From G963667855 sp963667855 (GTDB lineage: Bacteria > Planctomycetota > Phycisphaerae > UBA1845): a stretch of DNA of 64,000 bases. The position numbers and the translations under genes are program-made. Location: NCBI GenBank assembly GCA_963667855.2, contig CAXXKI010000015.1, positions 112,600 to 176,599 on the forward strand, given 5' to 3'. Every line of letters starts with the position of its first letter. Positions within the stretch are counted from its first letter, which is position 1. Below, in pieces: positions 1-10,170 of the stretch. The notes under the pieces were generated by a model that did no database searches, was not told where the DNA came from, and saw only the letters and a list, made by a program, of their open reading frames with translations.

Positions 1-285
1 TGCGGGACTGCGACCGTTGACCGACCAGGTGTTCCCGCAATCATCATGCAGCCAGAAATTCCGGCCATAACTGGAATGGTGCAGATCCTCAACCGAGACC
101 GGCGTAAGCAAAAACCGGTTCTGGTCGACCTTGGCATCGCCCTGCAACTCGGGAGTAACAGACGATTTCAAACCACCGTCATTAGTCAACGGGAAATACA
201 GGTAACTTGTCCGCTCCGGATTGCGAACCGTGAATTCTGCGTCTGCATTAACAAATTTCCATGCAGTCGGCGTTTTGTCTTTCAT
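1..285 (-). CDS. GH94-like giant glycoside phosphorylase, N-terminal part (runs off window)
   Basis: The reverse strand is open from ATG at 285 to the window edge, giving 95 codons. The translation has the N-terminal hallmarks of the large GH94-like (former GT36) phosphorylase family: NPERTSYLYFPL near residue 20, then a PVSVEDLH block and a NFWLHDD block. Such enzymes split a beta-glucoside with phosphate to give a sugar 1-phosphate, usually in the cytoplasm, and no signal peptide is seen. The start has an AGGTG about 8 nt upstream. It overlaps the end of the upstream, homologous phosphorylase gene by 38 nt, which implies translational coupling. The family is clear to me; the substrate is not. 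The C-terminal catalytic part lies outside the window. Confidence 0.75.
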   Translation of the reverse strand, partial: MKDKTPTAWKFVNADAEFTVRNPERTSYLYFPLTNDGGLKSSVTPELQGDAKVDQNRFLLTPVSVEDLHHSSYGRNFWLHDDCGNTWSVNGRSPA

Positions 286-3200
286 CCTTTGCGCACCTGC
301 TCCCTAAAAACGCTTCTATTCGCCTGACTTGTTTATCTCGTACTTTTTCCGCCCAATCAGGGCCAATCCGTCCGCCGTCCAGCTCTACAGTCTCACCGGA
401 AGCGGTCTTCAGGCTCATCCTTTCAACGCTCAAACCACCACCGGGATACAGGTCCTGCCGCTGTGGATTGTGGTAAACCACTTCCACTCCGCCCAGGAAC
501 GTAAAGGACAACGTGCCATCCTCGCGGAACAGCCAGCCCGGAAGAGCCGGGTTCAATTCCAAAGCCAAACCCTCGTCAGTCATGATAAATGGAGAATCAC
601 CAACGGTCGCCCGGAACCACATGTTTATAAACTCAACTGTCGCTCCCGATAAACGGGCAACGTATCCGCGACCATGAAGCGATGAATCGGGATGGTCGCT
701 GCTGGCAATAAACGAGGAATTCTCCAGTACGCTTCTACCGTAAACCTGCGGATCGAAAAACGGAACTAGCCCTCTACGGCATTCCTCCCAGAACTCCGAG
801 TACAAACCGCTGCCCAGCACGGAGAGCAGATACTTGTAATGCATATGCAGAAATATGGAGGCATTTTCCAGCCAGCCGGGTGTGTAAGCCCTGATCCGCC
901 CTATACTCTGAGGCTCTCCGAGCAGCGAACCGTTCACTTTGTACATTCCCAATTTCCGGTCGTACAACTCGCTTTCTTTAACCTTGCCGTAGAGCACACG
1001 GGCATCTTCAACCGTATCCGCCAGCTTGACGCCCTTGACCATCCCTTCCAGGAACAAAGGCAGGGGCCTGGGTTCAAACCGCTCGACACGTACCTTCACC
1101 TGGCTACTGGCGTTATGCCTGATATTACCCGATTCGTCAGTAATGGGTTTCCACTCTCGCGGTTCGTGCACGAAATAGGTGGCCGGTATTCCGCCGTTCA
1201 ACTCGACCGCCCGCTGCAACCCGAGTTCGATCTTCCTTTCGAATTCCTGCAACACAGGCATTACCCGACCAGAATCCAATTCCGTTTCCTCGCCGGTAAT
1301 TCCCAACCGGACCTCCGCCCGGTATTCCTCCCTCAGCGTACTTACCCAATCCCAGTAGCCGTGATCGTCTTTGTCCTGATAGTATTGGGTAAGCGCGTCG
1401 ACGATCCCGACCACCAGTTTCCAGATCTCCGCGGGAACCTTGAATCGTTTACCGGGATAATCCCCAATCACAGTCAACATCCTGACCAGGCGTTTTAATT
1501 CGTACGTTTCTGACATGGACGAACCGAACATGCCGGGAAGACCGTTCAGTGCATCGCACCATCCGGGTTTGTCGGCCTCCATCTCCACGCCCATACCCGA
1601 CGGATCGAGAGTAGCGAATTTTACAGCGGCCAAACCAAAGAGTTTTCCGTACAAACTACTGCGATAGACGTCACCTTTACCTTGTTCGGTTCTTACCGCA
1701 TTGGGCAACTCTTCTCGCCCGGCGATCATTTCCGCCTTTTTAGAATCCTTAAGCACCGATTTGAACTGCCGTACCACTTCCCCCGTTTCCACGTACTTCT
1801 GCTCACGCGGAACGACGTAATGCGCGGTATCGTGATACGTATAAACCACCCGATCAAACAGGAACTCCTCTTTCCGATCAGGGTAAATCGTCAGGTAACT
1901 GTCGATCAGATCCAGGTTGTAAGTCCAATGATCAACCCAGTACCCCTCCTGGTGATTGGAATGCTCGATTTGCCGCGAGTGGTATAAAAGTGTTTCCACA
2001 AAACTCTGCAGATCGCCATTCACCTCAATCGAGTGAGTTTCCACACACTGTAATATCTTTCCCACCGTATACGGTTTTACCAGAAGATTCCGTACCGCTT
2101 GGTTATTTGCCACCAGCGGCATTACCTTGTCCATGCCCGTTTCATTCAGTACAAACTGGGCGGGCCTCAACTCCAGCGGGTTGTAACCGTCCAGCTGCAG
2201 CAGGTTGACGAAAGTCCTGACCGTAGCATCTTCCACCTCCGGGACACACATCACGTCAAAACGGCGGTTCTGATTAATGTCGCGATACGCCCCGTTTCCC
2301 TGAGCGTAACGTTCCGGAGAAAGCACAAAGAAATTGTAATCTCGCTCCAGATCCCCGTGACGACGGGCATAAATGTGGTAAACGTGCTTCCCATCCTGTG
2401 CGGGGAAAACCAGGGGATAACCACCACGAAGACAGTTATCCATGAACCCCTGCGAACAATAAAGATCGAAATTAGGAAAAGCTGTCCTGCTGACCGCGGG
2501 CCTGGTTATTTCCGACCCCAATTCCACCGCTTCAACATGCTTGCCCGCCAGGTAATCGCCGCACGCCAGGCGGTTCGCCTCACGATTGATCAGTTCGACG
2601 TCATCGGCATACCCTACCAGCCCGTAAAGAACCGTTTCCTCGCCGGGCTGCAGGGAGAATTCCGTAGCGAAAAATCCGCACCCCTGCTTTCCAGTGGTTA
2701 TCTGCTCGGAATCTGACAGTTTTTTCGCCGTTTCCACCAGGAACCGCTCGGGATACCTGAAAGACGTGTCACTACCGAACACGACGGCCGGATCTACAAT
2801 GGGTTTAAGCAGCTCCGCTCTGTCGCCTTTTTCCGTAAAACACAGGTAAAAATTGCCCGAGGCGAACTCCTCCACTTCCGGCTTGTCTTCTACTGAAGCC
2901 TGCACCCTGTAAAAGGCGATTCTCTTATCGAGATTCTCCACGCACATCCAGGCCCCCATGGTGTTACTCATCTCCTTTTGAAGCCAGTTGGAGATACCAT
3001 AAGGAACAATCGCAGGAAGCCCGTCCAGGATTTCCCCTTTTACCATTTTGGCGGAATCGTTACGTACAACCACCTTGCGAACCAGGGAGGCCACATTCTC
3101 TGATGGAAGCACGAAGTAAGTCACCTCGGTAACCAGACCGAGTTCTTCATTGCGGTCCTGTATTATCAGGTCGTTAAACCCCGTGCGCATCTCGGACGGG

Positions 3201-3513
3201 CAAACGACTCCAGGCTCATTCCGGGCAAAAGGCTCGTAAAAAACCTGCTTACCGCCCTGCTGGAACAGCTTTAAAAAAGTACGAAAACCATAGGTAGACA
3301 CCTGCTGGTAGGCCTTGTTCGCCGGCTGAAACTCCAGAATAGCCGAATCCTTACTCTCTATTCCGAAACTGGCTATTGCCTGTCCACGGTTGACGTATAG
3401 AACCCATAATGAATACCAAAACGACCCGCCACTCCCGGAAGGAAACTGGCAAACGGCGATCTTTGTTGATAGCCATCAAACACAAACCTGTACTGCGCGT
3501 CTACTCCATTCAC
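248..3513 (-). CDS. Giant GH94-like glycoside phosphorylase (about 1088 aa), broken by one frameshift
   Basis: Frame from 3301 to 248 encodes the bulk of a GH94-like protein. Motifs include YWVDHWTYNLDLIDSY, in the catalytic barrel, and an N-terminal beta-sandwich. The reading frame continues upstream of 3301 as YVNRGQAIASFGIE and then breaks: SPFASFLPGVAGRFGI lies in another frame just upstream. Five bases at 3407-3411 stand where six would code for two residues, so one base appears deleted. Restored, the gene runs from GTG 3513 (AGGA about 9 nt upstream) to TAA 248, exactly 1089 codons. About 1,090 residues is far longer than cellobiose phosphorylase (about 800) and suits giant relatives such as GH149/GH161 beta-1,3-glucan phosphorylases (inference). 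It overlaps the next homologous gene by 38 nt. Confidence 0.82.
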
Positions 3514-4051
3514 TATTCGTTCCTATTCTCCCTTGGTTCCGATCCCTTCTTGAAAAAGAAACCGGATTTGCTCATTCCGGAGATACGGGCTCTTTAATTC
3601 TCAGACAGTACTTCAGTAACACTACCGGCAAACTCTATCGAGCAGCAAGCATAGCGCAAAACGACCGGTCCGCAATCGCTTGTCCTGCTTAACACCCAAA
3701 TCTGCTGATAAAGGACCAGTACTCGGACAAACAGGTAAATCGCGGACGACTCTTGCCCACTCACACGACTTTGACTATCAGTCCGGATTGATCGCTGCCA
3801 CTCTACAGAATAACAGCGACTTTCTAATCCCGACACATATTCACAAAGAAACACCAGACAGGATCAATCCAACAACCAATCCTTCGCGTCCGAGGCCTCT
3901 AAGCTCCTAAACCCATAGAAACAGTTCCTGCAACTGTTGTTATGCCATTCTAATCAAGAGCGACCGCCGATGTCAATGAAATCATCGACCGCCAATAAGT
4001 AACAATAACGACTTGCTCACTTGCTCTCGCCGTCCCATAATCCCTCCCACT
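3514..4051. other. Intergenic region between divergent glycosidase genes
   Basis: This 538 nt stretch separates the reverse phosphorylase gene from the forward clan GH-A gene, so it must hold both promoters. It is fairly AT-rich. I see no convincing operator, hairpin or coding frame in it. Confidence 0.5.
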
Positions 4052-5437
4052 ATGAAACGAATACAAAGTATATTCATCGGCCTGACTGTCTGCATGTCAA
4101 CCTTGTACATCTCTTCGCCAATCACAAAGTCCCAGACAACAGCCACGAATCTTCAGAATTCCGGTAATCAAGGTAACCATCCCGGAGTATCTGCCGTCGA
4201 AAACCGACATAAACCCACGATCGTTACCATCCGCCAATCCGATGGGAAATTCCAGCTACTTTGCGACGGACAACCCTTTTTCATTCGAGGAGCCGGTGGC
4301 CGTCACCATATGAAAGAGTTGGCCGAAGCCGGTGCAAACTCCGTACGCACCTGGCATACAGGCGATATAAAAACCGTGCTGGACCGGGCGGAAAGTTTTA
4401 ACCTGAAAGTAAGCGTAGGAATCTGGTTACCACACGAAAAACGCGGATTCAACTATTCCGACCCGAAACAAATCGAGCATCTCAAGGAACGTACTCGAAA
4501 GACGATTACCGCATACAAGGATCACCCGGCGATTTTGATCTGGAGTATCGGTAATGAAATGGAAGAAGACGGCAGCAAGGCCGTTATTTGGAAAACCATT
4601 AACGACCTGGCAAAAATAACCAAAGAAACCGACCCTAACCATCCAACCATGACCGTCATCGCAGGAACGGGCAAAAACAAAATCAATCAACTCAAAACCT
4701 ACTGCCCGGATATAGACATAGTCGGCATTAACGCCTATGGCGACCTGAAGAGAATCCCCCCCGCCCTTAAAAAACAGGGGTTGGACCGCCCGTATATAAT
4801 CACAGAATTCGGCCCCTACGGCTGGTGGCAGGTAAAAAAGACAAGCTGGGGAGCGGAACTCGAACCCACCAGCACCCAAAAAGCTAAAACCTACCGCGAG
4901 AGTTACGAGGCCGCGGTCAGCAGCCAGACGGAAAAATGCCTGGGTGCTTACGCTTTCCTTTGGGGAAACAAGCAGGAACACACCTACACCTGGTTCAGCA
5001 TGATCCTTCCCACTGGTGAACGAACCGCTTCCGTCGATGAAATGACCAACATCTGGACAGGCAAATACCCCTCACCTCGATGCCCCGTTATCGAAAACAT
5101 CGAAATTATCCCCAGAGAAAAACACAAACCTTCAACGGATAAAGGCGAAAACATATATCCTCCCGGAACCATTCTGCACTGCCGGGTCAACGCCGACAGC
5201 CCCAGCGGGGAAAATCTGACCGCAAACTGGGAACTCCATTCAGAATCCGGCGACAAAAAAACCAGCGGCTACGCCGAAGAGCGACCGCCCGCTCATCCAC
5301 AGGCGATTATCGAGAGCAAAGACCTTGACTTGACCTTGAAACTGCCCGAAAAGCCTGGGGCATATCGCCTTTTTGTCGTGGTTAAGGGAAACGATAACAA
5401 CGCAGGCACGGCAAACATACCCATTCTCGTCCGTTGA
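4052..5437 (+). CDS. Secreted clan GH-A glycosidase (GH2/GH5-like TIM barrel)
   Basis: The start is taken at ATG 4052, 13 codons inside the longest frame, because it begins a normal signal peptide (MKRIQSIFIG, then a hydrophobic stretch to about residue 25). The 461-residue product has a TIM barrel of clan GH-A. The acid/base motif IWSIGNE places the catalytic Glu at residue 169, and YIITEFG places the nucleophile Glu at 252. After about residue 330 comes a beta-rich C-terminal domain. There is no GH2 jelly-roll domain at the N-terminus, only about 60 residues, so it is a reduced GH2-like or GH5/GH158-like enzyme. The neighbourhood (GH16, giant phosphorylases) points to beta-glucan as substrate, but that is inference. 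Confidence 0.75.
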   Translation: MKRIQSIFIGLTVCMSTLYISSPITKSQTTATNLQNSGNQGNHPGVSAVENRHKPTIVTIRQSDGKFQLLCDGQPFFIRGAGGRHHMKELAEAGANSVRTWHTGDIKTVLDRAESFNLKVSVGIWLPHEKRGFNYSDPKQIEHLKERTRKTITAYKDHPAILIWSIGNEMEEDGSKAVIWKTINDLAKITKETDPNHPTMTVIAGTGKNKINQLKTYCPDIDIVGINAYGDLKRIPPALKKQGLDRPYIITEFGPYGWWQVKKTSWGAELEPTSTQKAKTYRESYEAAVSSQTEKCLGAYAFLWGNKQEHTYTWFSMILPTGERTASVDEMTNIWTGKYPSPRCPVIENIEIIPREKHKPSTDKGENIYPPGTILHCRVNADSPSGENLTANWELHSESGDKKTSGYAEERPPAHPQAIIESKDLDLTLKLPEKPGAYRLFVVVKGNDNNAGTANIPILVR

Positions 5438-5758
5438 GCTTTATCCAAACCTGTACGTTATGTCGGGTTAAACGACCACTGCTGTAAACTTCATTTAAAA
5501 TCACAACTTCTTTTAAAGACCTATGTTAGCCAAGCAGCCCGGAATTTCGTACGACCTGATGAAGCTAATTTGAGATCTCAAATTTCAGATTGACAATACC
5601 CGAATACCTATAAAGACGAGAAACTCTAAAATTGAGCAACCCCAAAAACGATAAAAACGCTTATAGCGGTGATCAAATGCCTCGAACCGCAGATTTTCGC
5701 TTTTAAGTCCGCAAAGCATCTCCTTCAGATTGTAACTCCAATTCACACAACCGGAGGC
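5438..5758. other. Intergenic region between convergent genes
   Basis: This 321 nt AT-rich spacer lies between the stops of the GH-A gene and the reverse ADP-ribosylglycohydrolase-fold gene. I looked for a bidirectional terminator and found only weak, imperfect inverted repeats. Confidence 0.4.
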
Positions 5759-7354
5759 CTAAGGAACAATAACAACCTTATCGAAGTAAGCGGCTTCATG
5801 ATTCCAGTCATTGGGGTGAACCTCTATCCGAACGTTTATGTTTTCGCTGCTGTCGTCCGGCAAATTAACCTCGCACCGCATCCATTTTCCACCTTCGCCA
5901 ATCAACTTTTCGAAAGCGGGTTTGCCACCCAGGAAAACTTTGAGCAGAAAATCACCCCGCTCGTGAGATGCCAGATCGATCCGCAGTTTACGGTCCGACG
6001 CGTTAACCGGAAGTTGGGCTTCAAGAACCGCCGGCTCACTCGGACTTACCGGGTGCACCATCAGCACATTCTGCCGCCCCTGGTACTGTTCCTCCAGCCC
6101 CGGCTCCAGATAATGCCCGCACTTGACTACCCGCCAGACGGGATCCCACAAGTTCACCACGCTCTGCGGAATCGCTATTGACAGGATCCGCATCTGGTCA
6201 GTCCACTGCTCCAGCTTAAGCGGCGGACGCGGATTCTGCACCGGGATTACATAATGGTTCTCCGAAATGCGACCACCTGCCCGCAGAATAACCTTTTCGG
6301 CCGTCTTCCGGCACGCGGGAATAAGAGTATTGAACGAGTATTCGGTATAAGAGAATTTCGTATCCGCAATTCCAGCGATCCCGCCGGTCAGATCCTGCCC
6401 CAGCCGGCGGTACCCCTTCATGCAACCCAGTATTCCCAGGGCATTGGACGGATTGCAATCGGCATCCTGGCCGCAACGTGTACCGATTTCCATTGTCTTG
6501 CGGGGATCACCATTTCCGTAAAGCAGTGCCATGGCAATATAAGCCCCGTTGAGCCGGGCATCTATATTAAATGGATTTCCCGGAAGACAATCGACATCGT
6601 CCTGCCATTTGTCCTCCACCAGCTGCCATGTTTTCAGCCAGTCATTGGGATTTTCGTCATACCAGCGCATCACATCCGAAATGCACTTGTGGTACAGCGA
6701 CCCTGCAGGGATACAGCCAAGCCCCTTTTCCAAAACCGATCGCACGTTTTCATCCTCGAAATAAGCGGCCGTATACATGCCGGCCACAAACATGCCACCA
6801 TACACGCCATCGCCATAGTTCATTATATGTCCGAAAACGTCGCAAAACCGGTTCGATTCCTGCGGCAAACCAGGACAGATGATGCCGAAAAGATCCGCCT
6901 CTATCTGGAAATCAATATCATCCGCGTGCCGGTTATACTCCGGATGCCCTGACTTCGGGGGCATGATCCCCCGACGGATATTCGCCCTGGCATAACGATT
7001 AGCATGCCACAATTTGTATTCGGACTGTCCGAAATCCAGACCGGCTTGCAGTCCGGTAATATTTATCCCATGCTTTTCGATAGACATGAGAAAAGTCATT
7101 TCCACATAACAGTCATCCTGATCGACTGCCGTCCGCACTAAATCGGGCGACCACTGCCTGAGTTTCTCCTTGATCGGTCGCCCGTTGAACTGGAACTCGT
7201 AGGGAGCGCCGAAGCATACACCTATCATCTGCCCCGCCCACGCCCCCTTGCATTTGTCCAGGTATTTCTCTTGAGCAAGTTCGACCATCTGCCCCTGAGT
7301 TAAAGAGCAGATGAACAAGAACGCGGGGACAGCGAACAATAAAAGAGTTCTCAT
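5759..7354 (-). CDS. Secreted ADP-ribosylglycohydrolase-fold protein with C-terminal beta domain
   Basis: The 531-residue product begins with a clear signal peptide (MRTLLLFAVPAFLFICSL, cleavage near residue 21). Residues about 30-340 match the ADP-ribosylglycohydrolase (DraG/ARH) fold: GAWAGQMIGVCFGAP near the start, VDQDDCYVEM as the first metal site and GQDADCNPSNALGILG as the second. The last 150 residues form a beta-sandwich-like domain. Classical ARH enzymes remove ADP-ribose in the cytoplasm; export and the glycosidase neighbourhood suggest another substrate here, possibly a sugar (inference). The ATG at 7354 opens the signal peptide. Transcription is reverse, convergent with the GH-A gene. 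Confidence 0.82.
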   Translation of the reverse strand: MRTLLLFAVPAFLFICSLTQGQMVELAQEKYLDKCKGAWAGQMIGVCFGAPYEFQFNGRPIKEKLRQWSPDLVRTAVDQDDCYVEMTFLMSIEKHGINITGLQAGLDFGQSEYKLWHANRYARANIRRGIMPPKSGHPEYNRHADDIDFQIEADLFGIICPGLPQESNRFCDVFGHIMNYGDGVYGGMFVAGMYTAAYFEDENVRSVLEKGLGCIPAGSLYHKCISDVMRWYDENPNDWLKTWQLVEDKWQDDVDCLPGNPFNIDARLNGAYIAMALLYGNGDPRKTMEIGTRCGQDADCNPSNALGILGCMKGYRRLGQDLTGGIAGIADTKFSYTEYSFNTLIPACRKTAEKVILRAGGRISENHYVIPVQNPRPPLKLEQWTDQMRILSIAIPQSVVNLWDPVWRVVKCGHYLEPGLEEQYQGRQNVLMVHPVSPSEPAVLEAQLPVNASDRKLRIDLASHERGDFLLKVFLGGKPAFEKLIGEGGKWMRCEVNLPDDSSENINVRIEVHPNDWNHEAAYFDKVVIVP

Positions 7355-8261
7355 AACTACTCATCTTTCTTGAATTCGTAGAGTACCGAAACAGTTGCAA
7401 AGCAGGTAGATCCCGATTTTAAAAACGGATAACCGCTCGTGATGTTTGCACCAGATATTCCGTTGTTTTTACAAGCTGACATTGTAGTACGCAAAACAGC
7501 GAGTCAAAACTAGTCTCTTTTTTCGGCAAACAGATCCATTCGAGCGGCAAAACCAGACACTATAAACTGCCCCCGCTACTAAGCAGATTCAGCGTTTTCG
7601 ATCTGCCATCGATTACCACAACTTTTGCAACAACTCAATATTCACTTTTCAAAGAGCGCGTTACCACTACCGGGCAACAGAATCGCCACTTCAAAAAGGG
7701 AGCGTAAAGCCTTAATCCCCTCCCCCGCAGAAATGCCTCTCCAATATCACTCTGACACTATTCACCCTGCATGTCAAGGCTTTTTTTGATTTATTTTCGG
7801 TTTTTGTCCGGTCCCGGTAAAGTGGGCCGATTGGGCAGGGAAAAGATGTCAAGGTGGGCCACTTCGGCGGCCCCCCGTCCCCAAATTTAAAGCTCGACCG
7901 GGACTCTTTTGACACGCACCCTGATGGTTACCGGGCTTTAGCCTGCCTCGCAAACTCCGTTTTACCCCGCTACCGACCATTGCCACAGCTTTACGCAAAC
8001 GTGTTTTCCCAATACCAGATATGAACCCATATTCTCCTCCCACCTGCGACCTGAGCTTCAACCGCCGCAGGTTGAAACTGTTTCATGCCGATAATGAACC
8101 AAAAAGGCGCAAATCCGATCTTGAAAAAAAGGGCTTTTATCACCTATAATAACACACGAATAACACTGTTTGATAATCATAATGAAGGTACCGCGAGTCG
8201 ATTCCTTCCTATAATTCCGGTTGTTTTGTCAGTTGGGTTTTCCACAAAGGAAACGTTTCAC
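7355..8261. other. Long intergenic region upstream of two divergent secreted-enzyme genes
   Basis: About 900 nt lie between the ARH-like gene (reverse) and the GH16 gene (forward). The open frame that extends the GH16 gene upstream to 8085 has no signal-peptide logic and is treated as non-coding. A pyrimidine/T-rich stretch sits near 7780-7810. A perfect palindrome GAAACGTTTC lies close to the GH16 start and is listed separately. Confidence 0.5.
8250..8259. promoter_or_regulatory. Possible LacI-type operator overlapping the GH16 leader
   Basis: GAAACGTTTC is a perfect 10 bp palindrome that directly follows the AAAGGA ribosome binding site of the GH16 gene. The central CG dyad and flanking A/T tracts resemble operators of LacI-family sugar regulators. 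A bound protein here could block transcription or translation initiation. No second copy was noticed near the other glycosidase genes, so the call is weak. Confidence 0.25.
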
Positions 8262-10019
8262 ATGAATACTCACAAGTTTTTAGCATGCATTATCATCTTT
8301 ACCGCAACTGCACTGATCAATCCGGCCGCGTTCGGACAGGGCGTAATGGTCTGGTCCGACGAGTTCGATGGTGGAAGTCTCAACCTGAACAACTGGGAAC
8401 CCATGATCGGCGACGGAACATTATACGGTAACCCCGGTTGGGGTAATAACGAATGGCAATACTACACCGACAGATCAGACAACATCCAGGTCTATGACGG
8501 CAAACTGCACATTATCGCCAAAGAAGAGTCTTACGCCGGATTCAGCTACACCTCCGCCCGCCTGCGAACGAGAGGAAAGGCGGATTTTCTCTATGGCCGA
8601 TTTGAAGCCAGTATCAAGCTTCCATCAACCAGAGGTATTTGGCCGGCATTCTGGATGTTGCCAACTACAGATGTCTACGGCGGCTGGGCAGCCAGTGGCG
8701 AGATCGACATTATGGAATCGGTTAACACCGCCAGCCGGGTGTATGGAACCATTCACTACGGCGACAACTGGCCTGACAATGTTTCCAATGGCGGCTCTTA
8801 CGCAGGTGGTATCGATTACTCGGCCGGCTTCCACGTATTCACCGTGGAGTGGGAACCGGACGAAATGCGCTGGTACATGGATGGTATCCACTATCACACC
8901 GCAACCAGCTCCACCTGGTACAGCGTCGCCGCTCCGAACAATACGCAGGCACCGTTCGATCAGGCATTTCACATGCTGTTAAACGTCGCTGTCGGCGGAA
9001 ATTGGCCCGGCTACCCGGACGCTAGTAGTACTTTTCCACAAGAGATGGTCGTCGACTGGGTTCGCGTGTATGACACTACCAACGATCCGCCCACCGTCTC
9101 CATCGATTACCCGACACATGGGCAATACCTCTCGGCCGGTCCTGTAAATATTCAGGCTTCCGCATCTGACCCGGATGGAACCATCCAGAGAGTGGAATTT
9201 TACATTGACGATAACCTCATAGACCAGGTCACCAGTTCACCGTACAGTACAACCTGGAACGCCCCCCAGGGTTGCTACCGCTTACGCGTCGTCGCCGTCG
9301 ATGATCAGGACTGGACCGCTTCCGATGAGATATTCGTCAAGGTCGATAGCGATTGTGCCGGCGATCCCTATTTGGGTTACCCCGCAGAAATCCCTGGAAC
9401 AGTGGAATTCGAGAATTACGACAATGGCGGCGAAGGAATCGCTTACCACGATTGCGACAGCGAAAACAGCGGCGGACAGTATCGCCCTGAAGAAGGTGTA
9501 GACCTTGAAGCCACCGAAGGCGGTTACAACGTCGGCTGGATGTGCGAAGGCGAATGGCTCAACTACGCGGTAGACGTCCAAGGCGGCACCTACCTCATCG
9601 AAGCACGCGTTGCCTCCCAGGATACCGGCGGCACCTTTGCCCTGGAACTGGACGGAACCGACATTGCCGGAGAAATAAACGTTCCAATTACCGGCGGATG
9701 GCAAACCTGGACCACCGTTCCTGTAACCGCAAGCCTGCCGGCCGGCGTGCAGGAACTCCGTTTTATCAACCTGAGCGATTCCGAAAGCTACAATATCGAC
9801 AGTATCACCTTTACCCGGTACGACGATTACGATTACAATAACGATGGCGAAGTGGGTTCGGCCGATTGGTTCTATTTCATTCGCTGCTACTCCGGCCCCG
9901 GCGTGTCGACACCGCAGGCGATCTGCACACCAGAAAACTTCGATCGCAGCGACAGCGACGACGACAACGATGTGGACCTCGTCGATTACGCAGCTTTCCA
10001 AAGAGCGCGAACGGAGTAA
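8262..10019 (+). CDS. Secreted GH16 laminarinase-like glucanase with Ig-like, CBM6 and dockerin-like domains
   Basis: The start is ATG 8262, which follows AAAGGA by 10 nt and opens a signal peptide ending near FGQG; the longer frame from 8085 is not used. The 585-residue product has a GH16 domain (about 27-270) with the catalytic motif GEIDIMES (Glu147, Asp149, Glu152). Next come a Big/Ig-like domain (about 275-355), a CBM6-type domain (about 365-510, beginning IPGTVEFENYDNGG) and a tail with two Asp-rich loops (YNNDGEVGSADW and DDDNDVDLVDYAAF) resembling dockerin repeats. GH16 enzymes with EIDIME cut internal beta-1,3 or mixed beta-glucan bonds outside the cell. The neighbouring giant phosphorylases could take up the products. 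Confidence 0.9.
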   Translation: MNTHKFLACIIIFTATALINPAAFGQGVMVWSDEFDGGSLNLNNWEPMIGDGTLYGNPGWGNNEWQYYTDRSDNIQVYDGKLHIIAKEESYAGFSYTSARLRTRGKADFLYGRFEASIKLPSTRGIWPAFWMLPTTDVYGGWAASGEIDIMESVNTASRVYGTIHYGDNWPDNVSNGGSYAGGIDYSAGFHVFTVEWEPDEMRWYMDGIHYHTATSSTWYSVAAPNNTQAPFDQAFHMLLNVAVGGNWPGYPDASSTFPQEMVVDWVRVYDTTNDPPTVSIDYPTHGQYLSAGPVNIQASASDPDGTIQRVEFYIDDNLIDQVTSSPYSTTWNAPQGCYRLRVVAVDDQDWTASDEIFVKVDSDCAGDPYLGYPAEIPGTVEFENYDNGGEGIAYHDCDSENSGGQYRPEEGVDLEATEGGYNVGWMCEGEWLNYAVDVQGGTYLIEARVASQDTGGTFALELDGTDIAGEINVPITGGWQTWTTVPVTASLPAGVQELRFINLSDSESYNIDSITFTRYDDYDYNNDGEVGSADWFYFIRCYSGPGVSTPQAICTPENFDRSDSDDDNDVDLVDYAAFQRARTE

Positions 10020-10170
10020 GCACAATAGGTACGGTGTTTTTCCAAACGGAGATGTATCTCCGTTTAACGCGAAACGTCGGAGCCTGCAATAGTATTTATC
10101 CGTATTGACCAGCGGTCCGAGCAGTTTGGGCCGAATTCATACTCGCTTTAACCGCAAGGGAATTGAAGTT

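Noticed and set aside
8085..8261. N-terminal extension of the GH16 frame.
   Set aside because: The signal peptide and ribosome binding site lie at the later ATG 8262.
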